64,000 bases of DNA from Lonicera japonica (GCA_021464415.1 CM038471.1:33515234-33579233); one strand, 5' to 3'. Numbered from the stretch's first letter, positions 1 to 11,025 are shown. Program-made: numbers and translations. Notes: a model not told the origin generated them from the sequence alone.

Positions 1-593
1 ATAAAAAGCAGAATAGCGATATAAGACGGGAATAGAAAAAATTGAAAGAGTAGAAAAGAGAAATAACCCGTATGAACGCCCAAAGCGAGCGAGAGAAACA
101 GAAATGCAGAGTGACAGGGAGAGCCACACCGAAAGTGATAGCTAGGCCAAAAAACGGCTCAGGGCTTCGTTTTAGGGTGAGTAAGGCTCCTGATCACGAC
201 AAAGGGATGAAAAGACTCCTGGTCAAAAACAGAGAGGGCCAGGAAAAGTCTTTCCCAAAAGAGGGAGAAATAAGGACATCGAAAAAAACAGAAAACGATG
301 TGGGCCCACCAAAAGAGAAAACTAAGAAAAGAATAAAGATCAGAGATTGAACTTTCAAACAAATTTTCTTTTCAGCACGATACAGAAAAGATGATTTGGA
401 AAACCTCGGACCATCACTCTGCGGAGAGCAAAGAAATCCGAAAACTGCCTTCTGAGTGAAACATCTTCACTCGAGGAAAACATGAGAGTAAAGTTCAGAA
501 AGATACAGGGAAACGGACATCCCGAATAGACCCTGAGAAGTTCTTTTTACCTTCGCAAAATCTACTCTCTTTCACTCTAGCAGTCTAAGAGGG
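1..593. other. Unassigned purine-rich sequence at window edge
   Basis: No recognisable gene. The stretch is purine-rich and lies directly upstream of the tandem repeats of the Ogre-like element, so it may be internal untranslated sequence of that element. A 92-codon open frame at 72-350 has a highly charged Lys/Arg/Glu composition and no family resemblance that I recognise; I do not call it a gene. Confidence 0.4.
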
Positions 594-1440
594 GCAATTC
601 ACCAACACAAGCCCTCTCCAGAGGCAATTCACAAACACAAGCCCTCTCCGGAGGCATTCACCAACACAAGCCCTCTCCGGAGGCAATACACAAAATCACA
701 AGCCCTCTCCAGAGGCAAAAGTTACTCATGAAAGTCCTCCCAGAGGCATTTTTTCCTTCTTCTTTCAGATCTAGAAGCCCTCCCAGAGAGGCACAACGGT
801 AGTCCTCCCACCTGAGGCGAAGCCCTCCCAGAGAGGCACAACGGTAGTCCTCCCACCTGAGGCGAAGCCCTCCCAGAGAGACACAACGGTAGTCCTCCCA
901 CCTGAGGCGAAGCCCTCCCAAAGAGGCACCACGGTAGTCCTCCCACCTGAGGCGAAGCCCTCCCAGAGAGGCACAATGGTAGTCCTCCCACCTGAAGGCG
1001 AAGCCCTCCCAGAGAGGCACGAACGGTAGTCCTCCCACCTGAGGCGAAGCCCTCCCAGAGAGGCACGAACGGTAGTCCTCCCACCTGAGGTGAAGCCCTC
1101 CCAGAGAGGCACAATGGTAGTCCTCCCACATGAGGCGAGAAGATCTAAAAAGCCCTCCCAGAGAGGCACGGTGTAGCAACGGTAGTCCTCCCACCTGAGG
1201 CGAAGCCCTCCCAGAGAGGCACGAACGGTAGTCCTCCCACCTGAGGCGAAGCCCTCCCAGAGAGGCACGAACGGTAGTCCTCCCACCTGAGGCGAAGCCC
1301 TCCCAGAGAGGCATACGGTAGTCCTCCCATCTGAGGCGCAAAGTGGAACAAATGAAAGTCCTCGAAAGAGGCAATGAGGTAACACAAGCCCTCTGCGGAG
1401 GCAAACCAATCGCCAAGCCCTCTCCGGAGGCACTCACAAG
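594..1440. repeat. Tandem repeats of two related unit types (about 31 bp and 45-46 bp)
   Basis: From 594 to about 716 there are four units of roughly 31 bp built around ACAAGCCCTCTCC(A/G)GAGGCA. From about 776 to 1340 there are about twelve units of 45-46 bp, each containing ACGGTAGTCCTCCCACCTGA and GAAGCCCTCCCAGAGAGGC. Unit starts fall near 796, 841, 886, 931, 976, 1023, 1069, 1113, 1178, 1226, 1272 and 1315. Short-unit sequence returns at about 1385-1440. Each unit contains a small palindrome (CCTCTCCGGAGG or CCTCCCAGAGAGG). Because 45 is a multiple of three, long frames stay open on the minus strand; they are artefacts. Arrays like this are common in untranslated parts of Tat/Ogre retrotransposons. 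Confidence 0.9.
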
Positions 1441-1686
1441 TACTTCTATACGCATACACTTTCTTAGAGTTCCTGCGGGAGCCATGGATCAAGGTCTCTT
1501 CCAGTCGCCTCAATTCCTTGCAAGCAAGGAGCTTGAGTCGAGAGGGTCTGTAGACACCCCGATCCGTGACCCCCGCAAGAACCCTAACGACCTCCGAGAA
1601 CTACTATTTTGGGTCCGGGACCCACCCGAGGACCCGGTACTACACTAGGAGGGTTTATCGCCCGACAAACTTGTTCTTTAGAGAGA

Positions 1687-1913
1687 TTGTCGCACGACAT
1701 ATCACATTGTCGCGCGACAATCCCTGATATGTCGCGCGACAATTCCACTATGTCGCACGACATTCCCCCTCTGCACCAGACCAACCACTTTCTGACACAT
1801 CAATCTGTCAGAACCATCACTTCAGCCGTTTGTCGCGCGACATTCCCGTATGTCGCGCGACATATCACAATGTCGCGCGACATTCTCCTTTTTTAAGGAA
1901 ATGTCGCGCGACA
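1687..1913. promoter_or_regulatory. Cluster of eight TGTCGCGCGACA palindromes upstream of the LTR TATA box
   Basis: Eight copies of the 12-bp palindrome TGTCGCGCGACA (two are TGTCGCACGACA) lie at about 1689, 1710, 1731, 1753, 1830, 1849, 1871 and 1902. The last ends about 15 bp before the TATA box. Each contains a CGCG core and inverted TGTC half-sites. The position argues for protein-binding enhancer sites in U3; CAMTA-type (CGCG) or ARF-type (TGTC) factors are possible readers, but that is inference. Confidence 0.7.
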
Positions 1914-1928
1914 ATCTCTCCCGAGCAG

Positions 1929-1937
1929 TATAAATAG
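1929..1937 (+). promoter_or_regulatory. TATA box of the Ogre-like LTR
   Basis: TATAAATAG sits immediately downstream of the palindrome cluster, in GC-richer surroundings than the flanking DNA. It is the best core promoter candidate in this LTR, with transcription expected to start about 30 bp downstream, towards the plus-strand element body. Confidence 0.65.
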
Positions 1938-2953
1938 GCCAACACCCCCAAGGGTTCAGGGGCAGCAATTGGAATCTGAGAATTTGGAGCTTTAGATTTG
2001 ATTTTTATCAAGCACTTTTCTATTATTATCTTATTTCTGAAGAATTATCGAATCTATCCTCGACACTCGACGTGTCCCGTCTCCGGAATCGATTTCTCGG
2101 AAATATCTGAAGAAAGAGAAGATTATTATCGCCGGAGATCCCTCTGCCGTATTATATTTTCTTTTTTATTATTATTCTCGTCGGGAAGGTAAAGAAAGTC
2201 CCTTCTAGTATTTAAGATTAGATATCTGTGTACTTGTTTTACTTCTGTTATTCTGTCCACGTTTTATTTGAATAAACTTATTGTCAAGTTACCAATAGTC
2301 TACCGTTTTCAAAACAAAAGACCCTGATAAAACTACTTTCAAAACCAGAAGAGTAAGTACATTATCGTCCGGATAAACCCTGTTTTCAAACCCCGGACCG
2401 ATAAAGACTTATCTAGGAATTAAAATCCACATATCTTGTCTTTTCCATAGACTGCGACGTGTCTGATAAACTCTCCTCAAAGATTTCAAATTCCATATTG
2501 AATTAGTCCCGACATAAAGATCCGAACCTTTTTCAAAATAATCACAACTCGAGAAAACCGTCATTATCTGAAGAAATAATACGGAATACTCTTTCAAAAA
2601 TAAAAGGTTTTTGTCATTTGTCATTTCATCTTTTAAATATAAAAACATCGGATCTCGGAACACAAAGGTTTTCATCCCTTTCCCCGTTTTCCCAAATTAG
2701 GGTTTTTTTTATTATTTATTTAGAAAGTAGTAGACTGTCGGTAAAAGCATCCAAGTTTTTCAATATAGAATAAACTTATAAGACCACTAGAGATCGAAAG
2801 GGCGGAATGGGTGCTTAACACCTTCCCAAACCGTAATATAGTTTCCGAACCCTATAAGAATCCCGGTTTCGCAGACAAACGTGTAAAGAAAGGCTTGTCT
2901 ATAGCCTTTCCTCTTACACGACCTTTTTTGTCCGTTTTCTCGTAAAAACGTAC

Positions 2954-2971
2954 TGGCGACTCTGAATGAAC
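2954..2971 (+). other. Putative primer-binding site (TGGCGACTCTG)
   Basis: TGGCGACTCTG matches the start of the primer-binding site I recall for Ogre/Tat elements, which is complementary to a tRNA-Arg 3' end. It marks the LTR/internal junction near 2953. The match weakens after 11 bases. Confidence 0.5.
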
Positions 2972-3654
2972 CCCCCTTGCATCTAGAAATAGAACGTAGG
3001 GACACTTGATATGAATCAACGAAAACGCTCCAGCAAATGGAACGACGGAATCAGTTCCGACGTCCCATGACCCCCACCACCAACGGGGACGAGACCCGGG
3101 GGGGTCGCATTTGCGGATTCTCACAAGGGCTAAAGCCCATTGAGAGTTGAATCACACGTGATGGGAACCCAACCTAAATGACTGGAGATCCCAAGAAATA
3201 GGTTCAAAGGGTAAATAACAAATTGCGTGTGGATTAGTGAATCATGCATTTTATTCAACCCATCCCAGTGGAGCATGATATCCTGAAGCGATAGAAGGCT
3301 GAGTGATATACTATTAATGAGTTCTATAGCTCCATATAGAATGGGGTAGCTAGCTACAGGAGTATCCTTGATAGACTCACCTACGTGTATGTGGAAGTGA
3401 GGTCGCTTCCTATGAAATTTGGGCAATTCTCTAGAGCATCCACTATACCGGGATAAAGCACATGGCCGTATCGTGCTGGCTTACGAACTACTCATTTATA
3501 GGCAGTGTGTGTGATGTTGCCGGAGATAGAGTTCAAAACTACATGTTACTCTAGTATAATCTGAAGTATTAAACATTACGTAAAGATTCAAGTTGAAAAG
3601 CACCTTTATTTATGCACTGTTCTAAGAAACTCTGCTGGAATCGATGAAACATTT

Positions 3655-3992
3655 TTTAAAAATACAAGTGGGGGATTGTTGTAGATTTTGTGTGTATTCG
3701 AAAAAATGGGAGAAGAAGAAAATGAGACAAAACCAAAGCAAGCACAAGTGTACACAATGAGTTTTTCTAAGTCCCACATAGGAGAGATATAAAAACTTTT
3801 ATGGGTTTTTATAAGGGAAAATTTGCCTAAGGGCTTGAGCCCTTTAGGCAAATTTTATATCTCTCCTATGTGGGACTTAGGAAAACTCATTGTGTACACT
3901 TGTGCTTGCTTTGGTTTTGTCTCATTTTCTTCTTCTCCCATTTTTTCAAATACACACAAAATCTACAACAATCCCCCACTTGTATTTTTTCA
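3655..3992. repeat. Long near-perfect inverted repeat made of two head-to-head Copia-type LTR starts
   Basis: The left arm reads AAGTGGGGGAT (polypurine tract) then TGTTGTAGATTTTGTG from 3677. The right arm is its reverse complement, ending CTACAACA at 3970 followed by ATCCCCCACTT. Between the outer ends the arms pair over roughly 130 bp with only about two mismatches (GAGAAGAAGAAAATGAGACA in the left arm). The left arm has an extra segment of about 22 bp near the centre, and the loop around 3823-3860 is itself a hairpin. This is a duplicated LTR U3 start with its PPT, inverted on itself. No coding content. Confidence 0.85.
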
Positions 3993-5580
3993 AATACCCA
4001 TGCAAACTCATTGGGTTTTCATGGGTGAGGACTTGGATAAGTGTTGTTTACCACGCACGCGCGCGCCGACCCACCAATCGACTAGACCCGGGTCGGGCTC
4101 GGGCTTACTTTGGGTCAAATGCTATCTTTTTGGACAAAATACTTTTGAAAAATTTTATTAATTAAAAATAAAATTATTTTCTTTTATTTTTTGAATTTTG
4201 AAATTATATTGTTGACTGAGTCTTTCCCTTCCGTTGTTGTGGATATAGGAGTATCTCCCTCGATCCCTTTTTTCTCTCTCTCAACGCCTCAACGCAAAGG
4301 AAATATTTTTCTTCTTTAAAAAAATATTTTTTGATATATTATCTACAACAACAAAAATCCTCTATTGTGACAGTCTTTTCACCGAGCTTGAAAATTCTTT
4401 AAATTTTTTTTTGCCTCAAGCAGGGATTAGTTTACCGACTCCAGCCGAAATATAAAGGAAGTTAGGTTTCCAATTTTCCATCGTGCAAGAAAAATCGAGA
4501 CAGAGGGATTATCTGGGCTTGTTGTATCCTGGGGACGGCATGGCCATACAGAATTGCTAGCACAAACACCGAGCAAAGCTGGGAAATGTCTTAAAGATAG
4601 TGACTTAGTCCGCGACTCTACTCAGTGTTCCCCATCACTATTGGTAACTTCGTTCTTGTTTCAACATCTCGCATTATAAGAATTGGGTTTGGGTTCTCAT
4701 AATGCAGGCTTATCTTATTGTGAAAATTAGTTTTGTACTTCTAATAATGCACTCATTAATGTAAAATACGTGGATGTCCATACCTAATGAAAGGTGTGTT
4801 TAACTTATTGTATTAGACAGTCGGATATGATTATTTACTCTTATCTAAACAAGATAAAACAATCCCACCTCGTAGGCATTAGTCCACCTCGTAGGTGGGA
4901 TTCGATAATCCCTCTCTCACTGGGATAAGAAACACTAATGAGATAAATAATAATCTTTAATATTCAATCCCATCGAATATCAAACATCACTATCTTATCT
5001 TACGCGTCAAACGCAGCCTAAATGTATAGATTATCCCATATCATATTTTTGGTATGAATGAGGGGAGTAACTTGTTCTACATTAATTTTGTATAGAGGAA
5101 GAAGGTTAACTCTCAATATAGATAGAGCTTACCCATATTCATAATTCATACCAATTGAATAAGATCTCACTTATTCTCTTCTTTCTCTCTCTTTATTATT
5201 TTAACACGTTATCAACGTGACTGCTCCAGTCAATTGGAGGTCACTGCAAACGCAAGCGACCATAGTTAACGACTGCTCCGATCAATTGGATGCCATTGTA
5301 GAAGCAAGCCATCATAGTTAAAAAAAATTCTTTCTTCTTAGAGGTTGGCCATTGCGAAAGTAGGCCAGTATAGTTAAAGTTTTTTCCTTCTTTTTAGATG
5401 CATGTTTGAAAGTAGGGATTGCAATTTTTCAATGTCTCATACAATTTAGATTTATAGCTTTCTTCCCTTTCATAATATTACGATTTGTATTATTTTGTTT
5501 TGTATTCTATTATTATTATTTAAAACTTAAATAATCCATTTCATAAATAATCTCGACATAAAATTCCATAATTTAAACTT
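3993..5580. other. Intergenic sequence with retrotransposon leader-like pieces
   Basis: No gene seen. About 4430-4640 and 5040-5350 have the look of Copia-type leader sequence, including AACACGTTATCA near 5202, a string I associate with Copia primer-binding regions. Two imperfect direct repeats of about 65 bp occur at 5218-5310 (GACTGCTCC..TCAATTGGA). A MITE-like segment is listed separately. The assignment to Copia is tentative. Confidence 0.35.
4787..5021. mobile_element. MITE-like inverted-repeat element
   Basis: The left end AAGGTGTGTTTAAC and the reverse complement of the right end AGGCTGCGTTTGAC match over most positions. Next to them are paired TTATCTAA/AAGATAAG-type sequences and an internal duplicated CCACCTCGTAGG. 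Non-coding, Tourist-like in style. Boundaries are approximate. Confidence 0.4.
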
Positions 5581-5582
5581 TT

Positions 5583-5711
5583 TGAACTTGAAATTTATAA
5601 TTATTATCTTGGACCCAAAGTTTCAAGATTCATATTTTTGGGACTTGAAGTTCCCTATTTATTATTCTGAACCCGAAGATTCATAATTTATATTTAGGTC
5701 TTGAAGTTCCT
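5583..5711. repeat. 28-bp period minisatellite, left part (interrupted by the Retand-like insertion)
   Basis: Degenerate units of 28-29 bp of the type GAACCTGAAGTTCCATAATT-TATTATTTT run up to 5711 and resume at 12665 after the retrotransposon. The TTCCT target duplication lies inside this repeat. Confidence 0.75.
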
Positions 5712-6607
5712 TATTGGTGTAAAAACTTGGAACGGGTTTTTCTAACCACACAATAAAATGATTAAGTAACGATTGGGGTAACATGGAGTATAAAGCAATA
5801 TTTTTGTAAAAATCAAACAAAGGAGAACAAGAAAAGAATATTTATAAAGGAGGTTCACCCTTTATGAGAATAAGAACTAATCCTCTTTTTGTGAATAGAG
5901 CTCGGAGCTCGGGGCTACCTTTTATTATTATAACAAACAAGTTATGATTACAACTGAATTTGTCTCTCAGATCACTATATCCTTTCAATACCAGTGTTAG
6001 AGGAGTTATATGCCAATCAAGGTCCTAATACCCTGGGTTTAGGGCCTTTGCAATGCACTTTAGACCTTTCTTTTTTCTTTACTCTGGAGTTCTACTTTCT
6101 TGCCTTGTGGCTATGCTAAAATTTTGGTTGTTGAGGAAAGTAAATTATTCCATATATATGTATAAGAGAAGAAGACGTCCACCAAGTATGGGGCCGTTAG
6201 CTCTCAGCAACTCTCCCATCATTGCTGTATGCTCGATTCCTGACTTTGCTTCTCCTCTTGATCCGGGGCATTAAATGTAGTTGATATACATTTAATTAAG
6301 TTGAGGGACGTTTTGCGCTTCCTGCAGAGTTAGTAGCAGTCACCCATGCCTTCCTTAACCACTATGACAGAGCGATTGGACAGGGCTTACGTGCTTACCC
6401 CATCTCGGTGAAGGAGCTCAAACCGTCAAGCTTTAAAAGTCTGTATGCCCGAACATTGATCAAACTTTGCTCTAATATCCTCACGGGTTCTGTATCCATG
6501 TGGCTCTGGGGTTTAGACCTTTTGGCTATGATATCCTAGGTCGGTAGGGATCGCCATGTGTCCTCTTGTGATTGGTCTAGAAGTGAAATAACTATTTCAC
6601 CCTATTA
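5712..6607 (-). repeat. 3' LTR of the Retand-like element
   Basis: It aligns along its whole length to 11818-12664, for example AACGGGTTTTTCTAACCACA and TCGGAGCTCGGGGCT. The terminal dinucleotides have decayed (TA..TA here against TG..CA in the partner), so the insertion is not young. About 50 bp longer than its partner. Confidence 0.85.
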
Positions 6608-6668
6608 ATTACCCCATATCCTTGGCGTTAAGGTCAGAAAAAGCTGGTCGGGAAGAATAAACCTCGAT

Positions 6669-6968
6669 CAGTACGACTTTTGCATATATTTGGCATAATT
6701 TATATCCAGCAGAGATGATTCTTACGAAAAAAAACTGTTGCATACTAGGCTTATGACCGATTGTTTTTTTGCCTCTAAATGTTTAATGTTGGACGAAAAC
6801 TATAAAGAATGTGTTTGATTCTATTTTGTTCTAAAGGCTGAATACATGCCAAAATAACAAAGATTGACTTATGATTCTCAACTAATGTTGGTAGCACCGT
6901 CTTTGCTTTTTACAGCGGCGCATACTCAAGTTGCATTTGGTTTTGGAGGTGCATCCTCCATGAGATCG
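6669..6968 (+). pseudogene. Captured RPC4 gene fragment (end of intron 4 plus start of exon 5)
   Basis: This 300-bp block is a close copy of about 15190-15490 in the intact RPC4 gene. It contains the last 250 bp of intron 4, the TTTTTACAG splice acceptor and about the first 50 bp of exon 5 (peptide AHTQVAFGFGGASSMRS), ending abruptly at the ATGAGATC shared by both copies. It lies just inside the LTR of the retroelement and is antisense to it. Because an intron is present, the copy came from DNA or unspliced RNA, not from mature mRNA. Not a functional gene. Confidence 0.92.
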
Positions 6969-7513
6969 GTAGACGTGGAAAAGCTAAGGCCTTTTGCACC
7001 GTGAAAACTAATAAGGTTTGGCATAAAATTTGCTCGAAACCAATAAACTAGTAGGGTTCGTCCTCAAATTGGTAAATTAATACTATATTTGTTCCCCTCC
7101 TCCTTCCTTTATCTTATCCACCATTTTCATCAGCAAAAAAATCTGAAATTTAATAGTATTTTACCTATTCCAATCTGCCATCCACCATATTTTCTTCTCT
7201 TATGGATATTTTTCAACGAATTATTGGGGTTTTTGATAACTCTTTTCAAGAACATAATTCCCTTGAGTAGTCGCTAGAAAAAGAAAACGAAAAAGGCCCA
7301 TTGCCTTAGAGAAATTTTTTACTTCTTTTATTTCACTACTTAGACCTCTCCGTGCACGAAAGCTTCTAAACCTCTAAACCCTCGATCCTTCTAGCTCTTA
7401 CATGTCCTTTAGGGAATACTTATAGGAGATTCGAGAACGTTCCCCTACCCATTCTTCTTAAGGGAGTCAAATATTTCGCACCATCAACCCATTTTCATTC
7501 TATAACGAGACAA
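6969..7513. other. Retroelement internal sequence without recognisable coding
   Basis: Between the captured RPC4 fragment and the antisense ORF. It holds AT-rich untranslated sequence and a short spurious frame at 7089-7277; no domain is visible. Confidence 0.4.
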
Positions 7514-10150
7514 ATGGCCCATTATACCAACCAAGGTCAGAACTTGGAAATTCCTCCTAACATAGAGGCGAGCTCCTCAGTGGGAGATGCCTCCGTCCCC
7601 TTACAAAAGTGAGGGCCATCAGTATATATGACAACGAGGGGCGAGTAATTTCCATATGTCTTCCCCCAAATGTCCAAAGCACCAGTGAGGACATCAAAAA
7701 ATATACAAAGTACCTTAACTCCTTCGTTATCATTCGTATTCCTTCTAACTTTTCTCTTGCTAACATTCCAGCCTTAAGGGCGAAGTACCAGATCCCTGAC
7801 ATATGGAGTTACTTAATAGGGGCGGTGCTGATTTTTAAGGCCTTCTCTACATGAACCACAAAATCACTATCGAGGAGTTTATTACCCTTTTTCAGCCCAA
7901 GCATAGCACCGGCAAAAATAAAGGGGTCCTCAATTGTTCTTCCAGGCTAGGAGCTTCAAAAATCATCCAAGGTCTCCCATACAGTATTCCCAATTAGAAG
8001 AAAGGTTTTTTTTTCGTTTTTGGTGATGATTGAGAGCACGATTCTAGGTATTCCAGCATTCATCACCTCAAATGTTGGTTTTTCGAGCCGAAATCTATAA
8101 GTAAATTTTTCAGCATTAATTTCCTCATGCTTTCCAATTTTCAACTTGCTTTAGTGATCATTGTTTGTCATACACTTTTTTTACTCAAGGAAAAAAGGCC
8201 TGAGTTGGTGGAATCGAGCTGGATTGAAGATGCTAAGGACTTCTTCCTTAAGCATTATGTATACATCATCGCCCCAAGGATGTTGTGAAAATATGGCCTA
8301 GGTCTTAGACCTTCCAACATGGATCTCAACATTCTGATGGTAGAGGACTTCCACCTCAAGACGTGCTAATGCCCTCCGAGTGCAATGACCTAAGGCTAAA
8401 GGCCTCGGGGACCACCAAGAAAAGGGCTAATGACAAGGGCTCTGAAGGACCAGGGGTTCCTAGGGGTGCTGGGATTGAAGGGGGTGGCTCGTAGAGGGAG
8501 GACTTAAAACAAGCTTGAAGGAGACACCATTTTAGAGGTGCCCCCCATTTAGTAGGTCCCAGTGGTGACCCAAAGAAGTGAGTTCTTATTTTCCTTCCCT
8601 TGTTACACATGAGCAGATGCACACATCTTATTACTTTTCCCCCGTAACCTTATTATTTTACCTTTTAGAGCTGGCCTTCAAGGTAAACACTAATAATGCC
8701 ACCAAGAAGAGGAATGCCCTACTCAGGGGATTCCCTCCCTCTAAGAGGTCTAAAGGACCTGAGGGGGCAAAAGAGGATGTCCCAGTTTTACCTAATGACT
8801 CCTTATCCACTAAAGTCCTAGCCACCACCGGTGTCTTCTTTCCAGAAGACGTACACACTTGGGTGGACCAGATAAATGCTCCAATAGGCGACCTGCACCT
8901 TCTGAGCCCGGGAATGACGATCTTAGAAAAAAAGGGGCTCCAGACGTCGAAGTTCAAAGTCCTACTACTGCAGGTTCTAGTAGCAAATGGGCCGCTTTTG
9001 AGGAAGAGGACATGGTCATCATAAAAGCTAAGGAAGCTCTAGGCTAAACCTCATCTCCTAGAGGGGCTGACGTACGCGTGCCAGAGTCCACATCCCAAGA
9101 TGGATCGGGTTTCTTTTTGAAGGGCCTAAAGATCCCTCCCTTATCATAGGCAGTTATAGATTAAGTAAGGGTGAAAGGGACAGCTTCCATGGCCAACTCG
9201 TTTGGTTTCCATATAAGCCAGGTATGCATATACATTTTTTGGGTACCAGCTCATATTTTATTCTCCGCATTTTGTGTATTAACCCACTTTTTGGTTCTTC
9301 TGGCATGCCTTGCTTTTTTTACTTTTCACTTCATTTGACAGAAGTGGGTTCGAGCTCACTTAGCAACGCTACTCTTTAGGAAGCGCTTTTAAAAACACAG
9401 AACGAGCTATTCGTTGCTAAGAGCGACTTGGAGAGGCCTGAAGAAGACAAAAGGGCCATGCTGGTTCAGGCTACCAATGCTTTGTCTAAGACCGAGGGCT
9501 TGAAATCCAATGTGGGTAGATTTAACGACATGTTTAGTCGTATAGAGCATGAAGCCAATAAACAAGAGGCCTTCAACTTTAAGTCTGAGTTGATCCAAGC
9601 TAGAAGGGAGCTTCATGCAACTGTATCTACTTTGAAAATGGCTTAAAGGGCCATAGAACTGGAGAGCAAGGGTAGGGAGGACATTGAAGTCGTGCTAAGG
9701 GATCTTCGAGCTCAACTATCAGTGAAATAGGCTAAGTTGTCCACCTCCTATAGGCATCAAGAGGCTACCCAGGTTCAGATTTTTGATCTGGAGAAAGAGC
9801 TGAAGGAGCAAAAAAAGTTAATTCCCATAGTGAAGGCTTAGGCCATGGAGGATTTTATGTGGTTTCGATGGCCCTTTCATGAAGATCTATGACTCCTTTG
9901 GTACTGGTTTCTACAAGTGTAAGGAGCTCGCCCTTTAGAAGCCTGAGGGCCTCAAAGACCTCGAAGTTCTTTTGGAGATAAAAGTGAGTACAGAGCTGGA
10001 GGCCAAGATAGTCGAGAAGAGACCTGATGCTCTTGCTATTTTGCATCTGATCAGGGCGAAAAAGCTTGATGTGTTGGCCAAGTGGGAGACAATGCTCCCT
10101 ACCCCTAGCAGGTCCCCTACTGGTGAGGGTGGGGATCAAAGCCAATAGTA
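7514..10150 (+). pseudogene. Degraded antisense ORF of the Retand-like element (gypsy-type 'transposase 28' style protein)
   Basis: A start at 7514 opens with MAHYTNQGQNLEIPPNIEAS, then frameshifts. The segment at 7609-7854 includes LPPNVQSTSEDIKKYTKYL and ALRAKYQIPDIW. At about 7855-8030 another frame reads FITLFQPKHS, GLPYSIPN and KKGFFFVFGDD, which resembles the conserved part of the plant 'putative gypsy-type transposon' family (PF04195-like, from memory). Then comes a basic, Ser/Pro-rich stretch near 8690-8770. The 3' third (9428-9830) encodes coiled-coil peptide such as KQEAFNFKSELIQARRELHA. Many stops and frame changes make it dead. Function of this family is unknown; its position between pol and 3' LTR in antisense fits Retand/Grande elements. 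Confidence 0.65.
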
Positions 10151-10814
10151 GAGACCTCTTTTTATATATATATGTATTAGCCCTAGGCCCCATGTAATTA
10201 ACTTATTGTAATTATCTTTGATCAATGAAACGAACAAGTTGTTTAGAAATTGTTTCTTATTTTGCATTACATCATTTTATGTTCCTTAATTTTGTCTAAG
10301 TTGTATTCTGAAATGGGATGACCTGCTTAGTACCCCTATGCCCCCATAACGTAGAAAAAATTATAGTTAGAAAATAATTAAAACAAACATTTTGGGTAAG
10401 TGTGTACAGAGTGATTGCCCCCAGACACGTAGCCAATTTTGCAAAGTATGCCTTATTAATATGTCTTTTGACTGTAATCCTGCTTAAGGCCGTCATTACC
10501 ATATGGATTATTTCACAAAATTTGGTTAAGGCTAAAATATTATTGCTCTCTGACTTAAGTAATTATTGTGTAATGAAAGTATTCCTTTAGTATTAAGTCT
10601 ACACATTTGCCTCGAGAAAGGTCTTTGTCAGTTCACATGAGGTTTATGACATATTTACCTTGTTGAATTGACCTACATGATAACAGGTTTTTATAATAGG
10701 TCTTTTGCTGCATGAGGAATTTTTTTACATTGACTAAGTCTACAAGAGTTGTGCCTCCTAGACTTTAGACAAAGTTTGTTGAATAATTCTTAAGTGTTAT
10801 TCAGACTCTAAAGA
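10151..10814. other. Retroelement internal sequence, no coding seen
   Basis: AT-rich spacer between the end of the antisense ORF and the imperfect tandem repeats. Short frames here lack any family signature. Confidence 0.4.
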
Positions 10815-11025
10815 TTACAAGTGTGCCAGATGGGTTGTGCACTTGCTAAACTAACCTCATAATGTAAAGATTTTTACTCCGGAATATAGGTGCGCTTCTT
10901 GAGTTGGGCATTTATTAAACCGACCTCTTATTGTCTTATTGTGAGGATTTTTGCTTCGAAATGCAAGTGTGCTTCTTCAGCTGGACACTTACTTAACCAA
11001 CATTTTAATGTGAGGATTTTTGCGA
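10815..11025. repeat. Three imperfect copies of an ~75-bp tandem repeat
   Basis: Units contain GTG(T/C)GCTTCTTGAG-TGG, CACTTACTAAACTAACCTCAT-like and GTGAGGATTTTTGC-like segments at about 10815, 10890 and 10960. They lie between the antisense ORF and integrase, a place where Tat elements often carry tandem repeats. Confidence 0.6.

Larger units (their letters stand above)
594..3125 (+). mobile_element. Tat/Ogre-like Ty3/gypsy LTR retrotransposon fragment (repeats, LTR, PBS region)
   Basis: The sequence at about 2800-2950 (GGGTGCTTAACACCTTCCC, then CCGAACCCTATAAGAATCCC) and the following TGGCGACTCTG resemble, from memory, the U5 end and tRNA-type primer-binding region of Tat/Ogre elements. 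A TATA box at 1929 and a transcribed leader after it fit an LTR in plus orientation. No gag or pol follows; unrelated sequence begins soon after about 3125, so this is a truncated copy. The 5' edge of the LTR cannot be placed. Family assignment is by recalled motif similarity, not alignment. Confidence 0.6.

Noticed and set aside
72..350. 92-codon frame rich in Lys, Arg and Glu
   Set aside because: Low-complexity purine-rich DNA gives such frames by chance; no family or promoter evidence.
776..1340. Regular 45-bp units considered as a CRISPR array
   Set aside because: The units are contiguous with no unique spacers, the DNA is plant nuclear, and no cas genes exist. It is a retroelement minisatellite.
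658..1485. 275-codon minus-strand open frame with repeated peptide units (LGGLRLRWEDY)
   Set aside because: It is produced by the 45-bp tandem repeat, whose length is a multiple of three; all three minus frames are open across the array, which is the mark of a repeat, not a repeat protein gene.
8658..8957. 99-codon minus-strand frame in the retroelement
   Set aside because: Antisense shadow of the degraded plus-strand ORF; contains no pol or gag motif.
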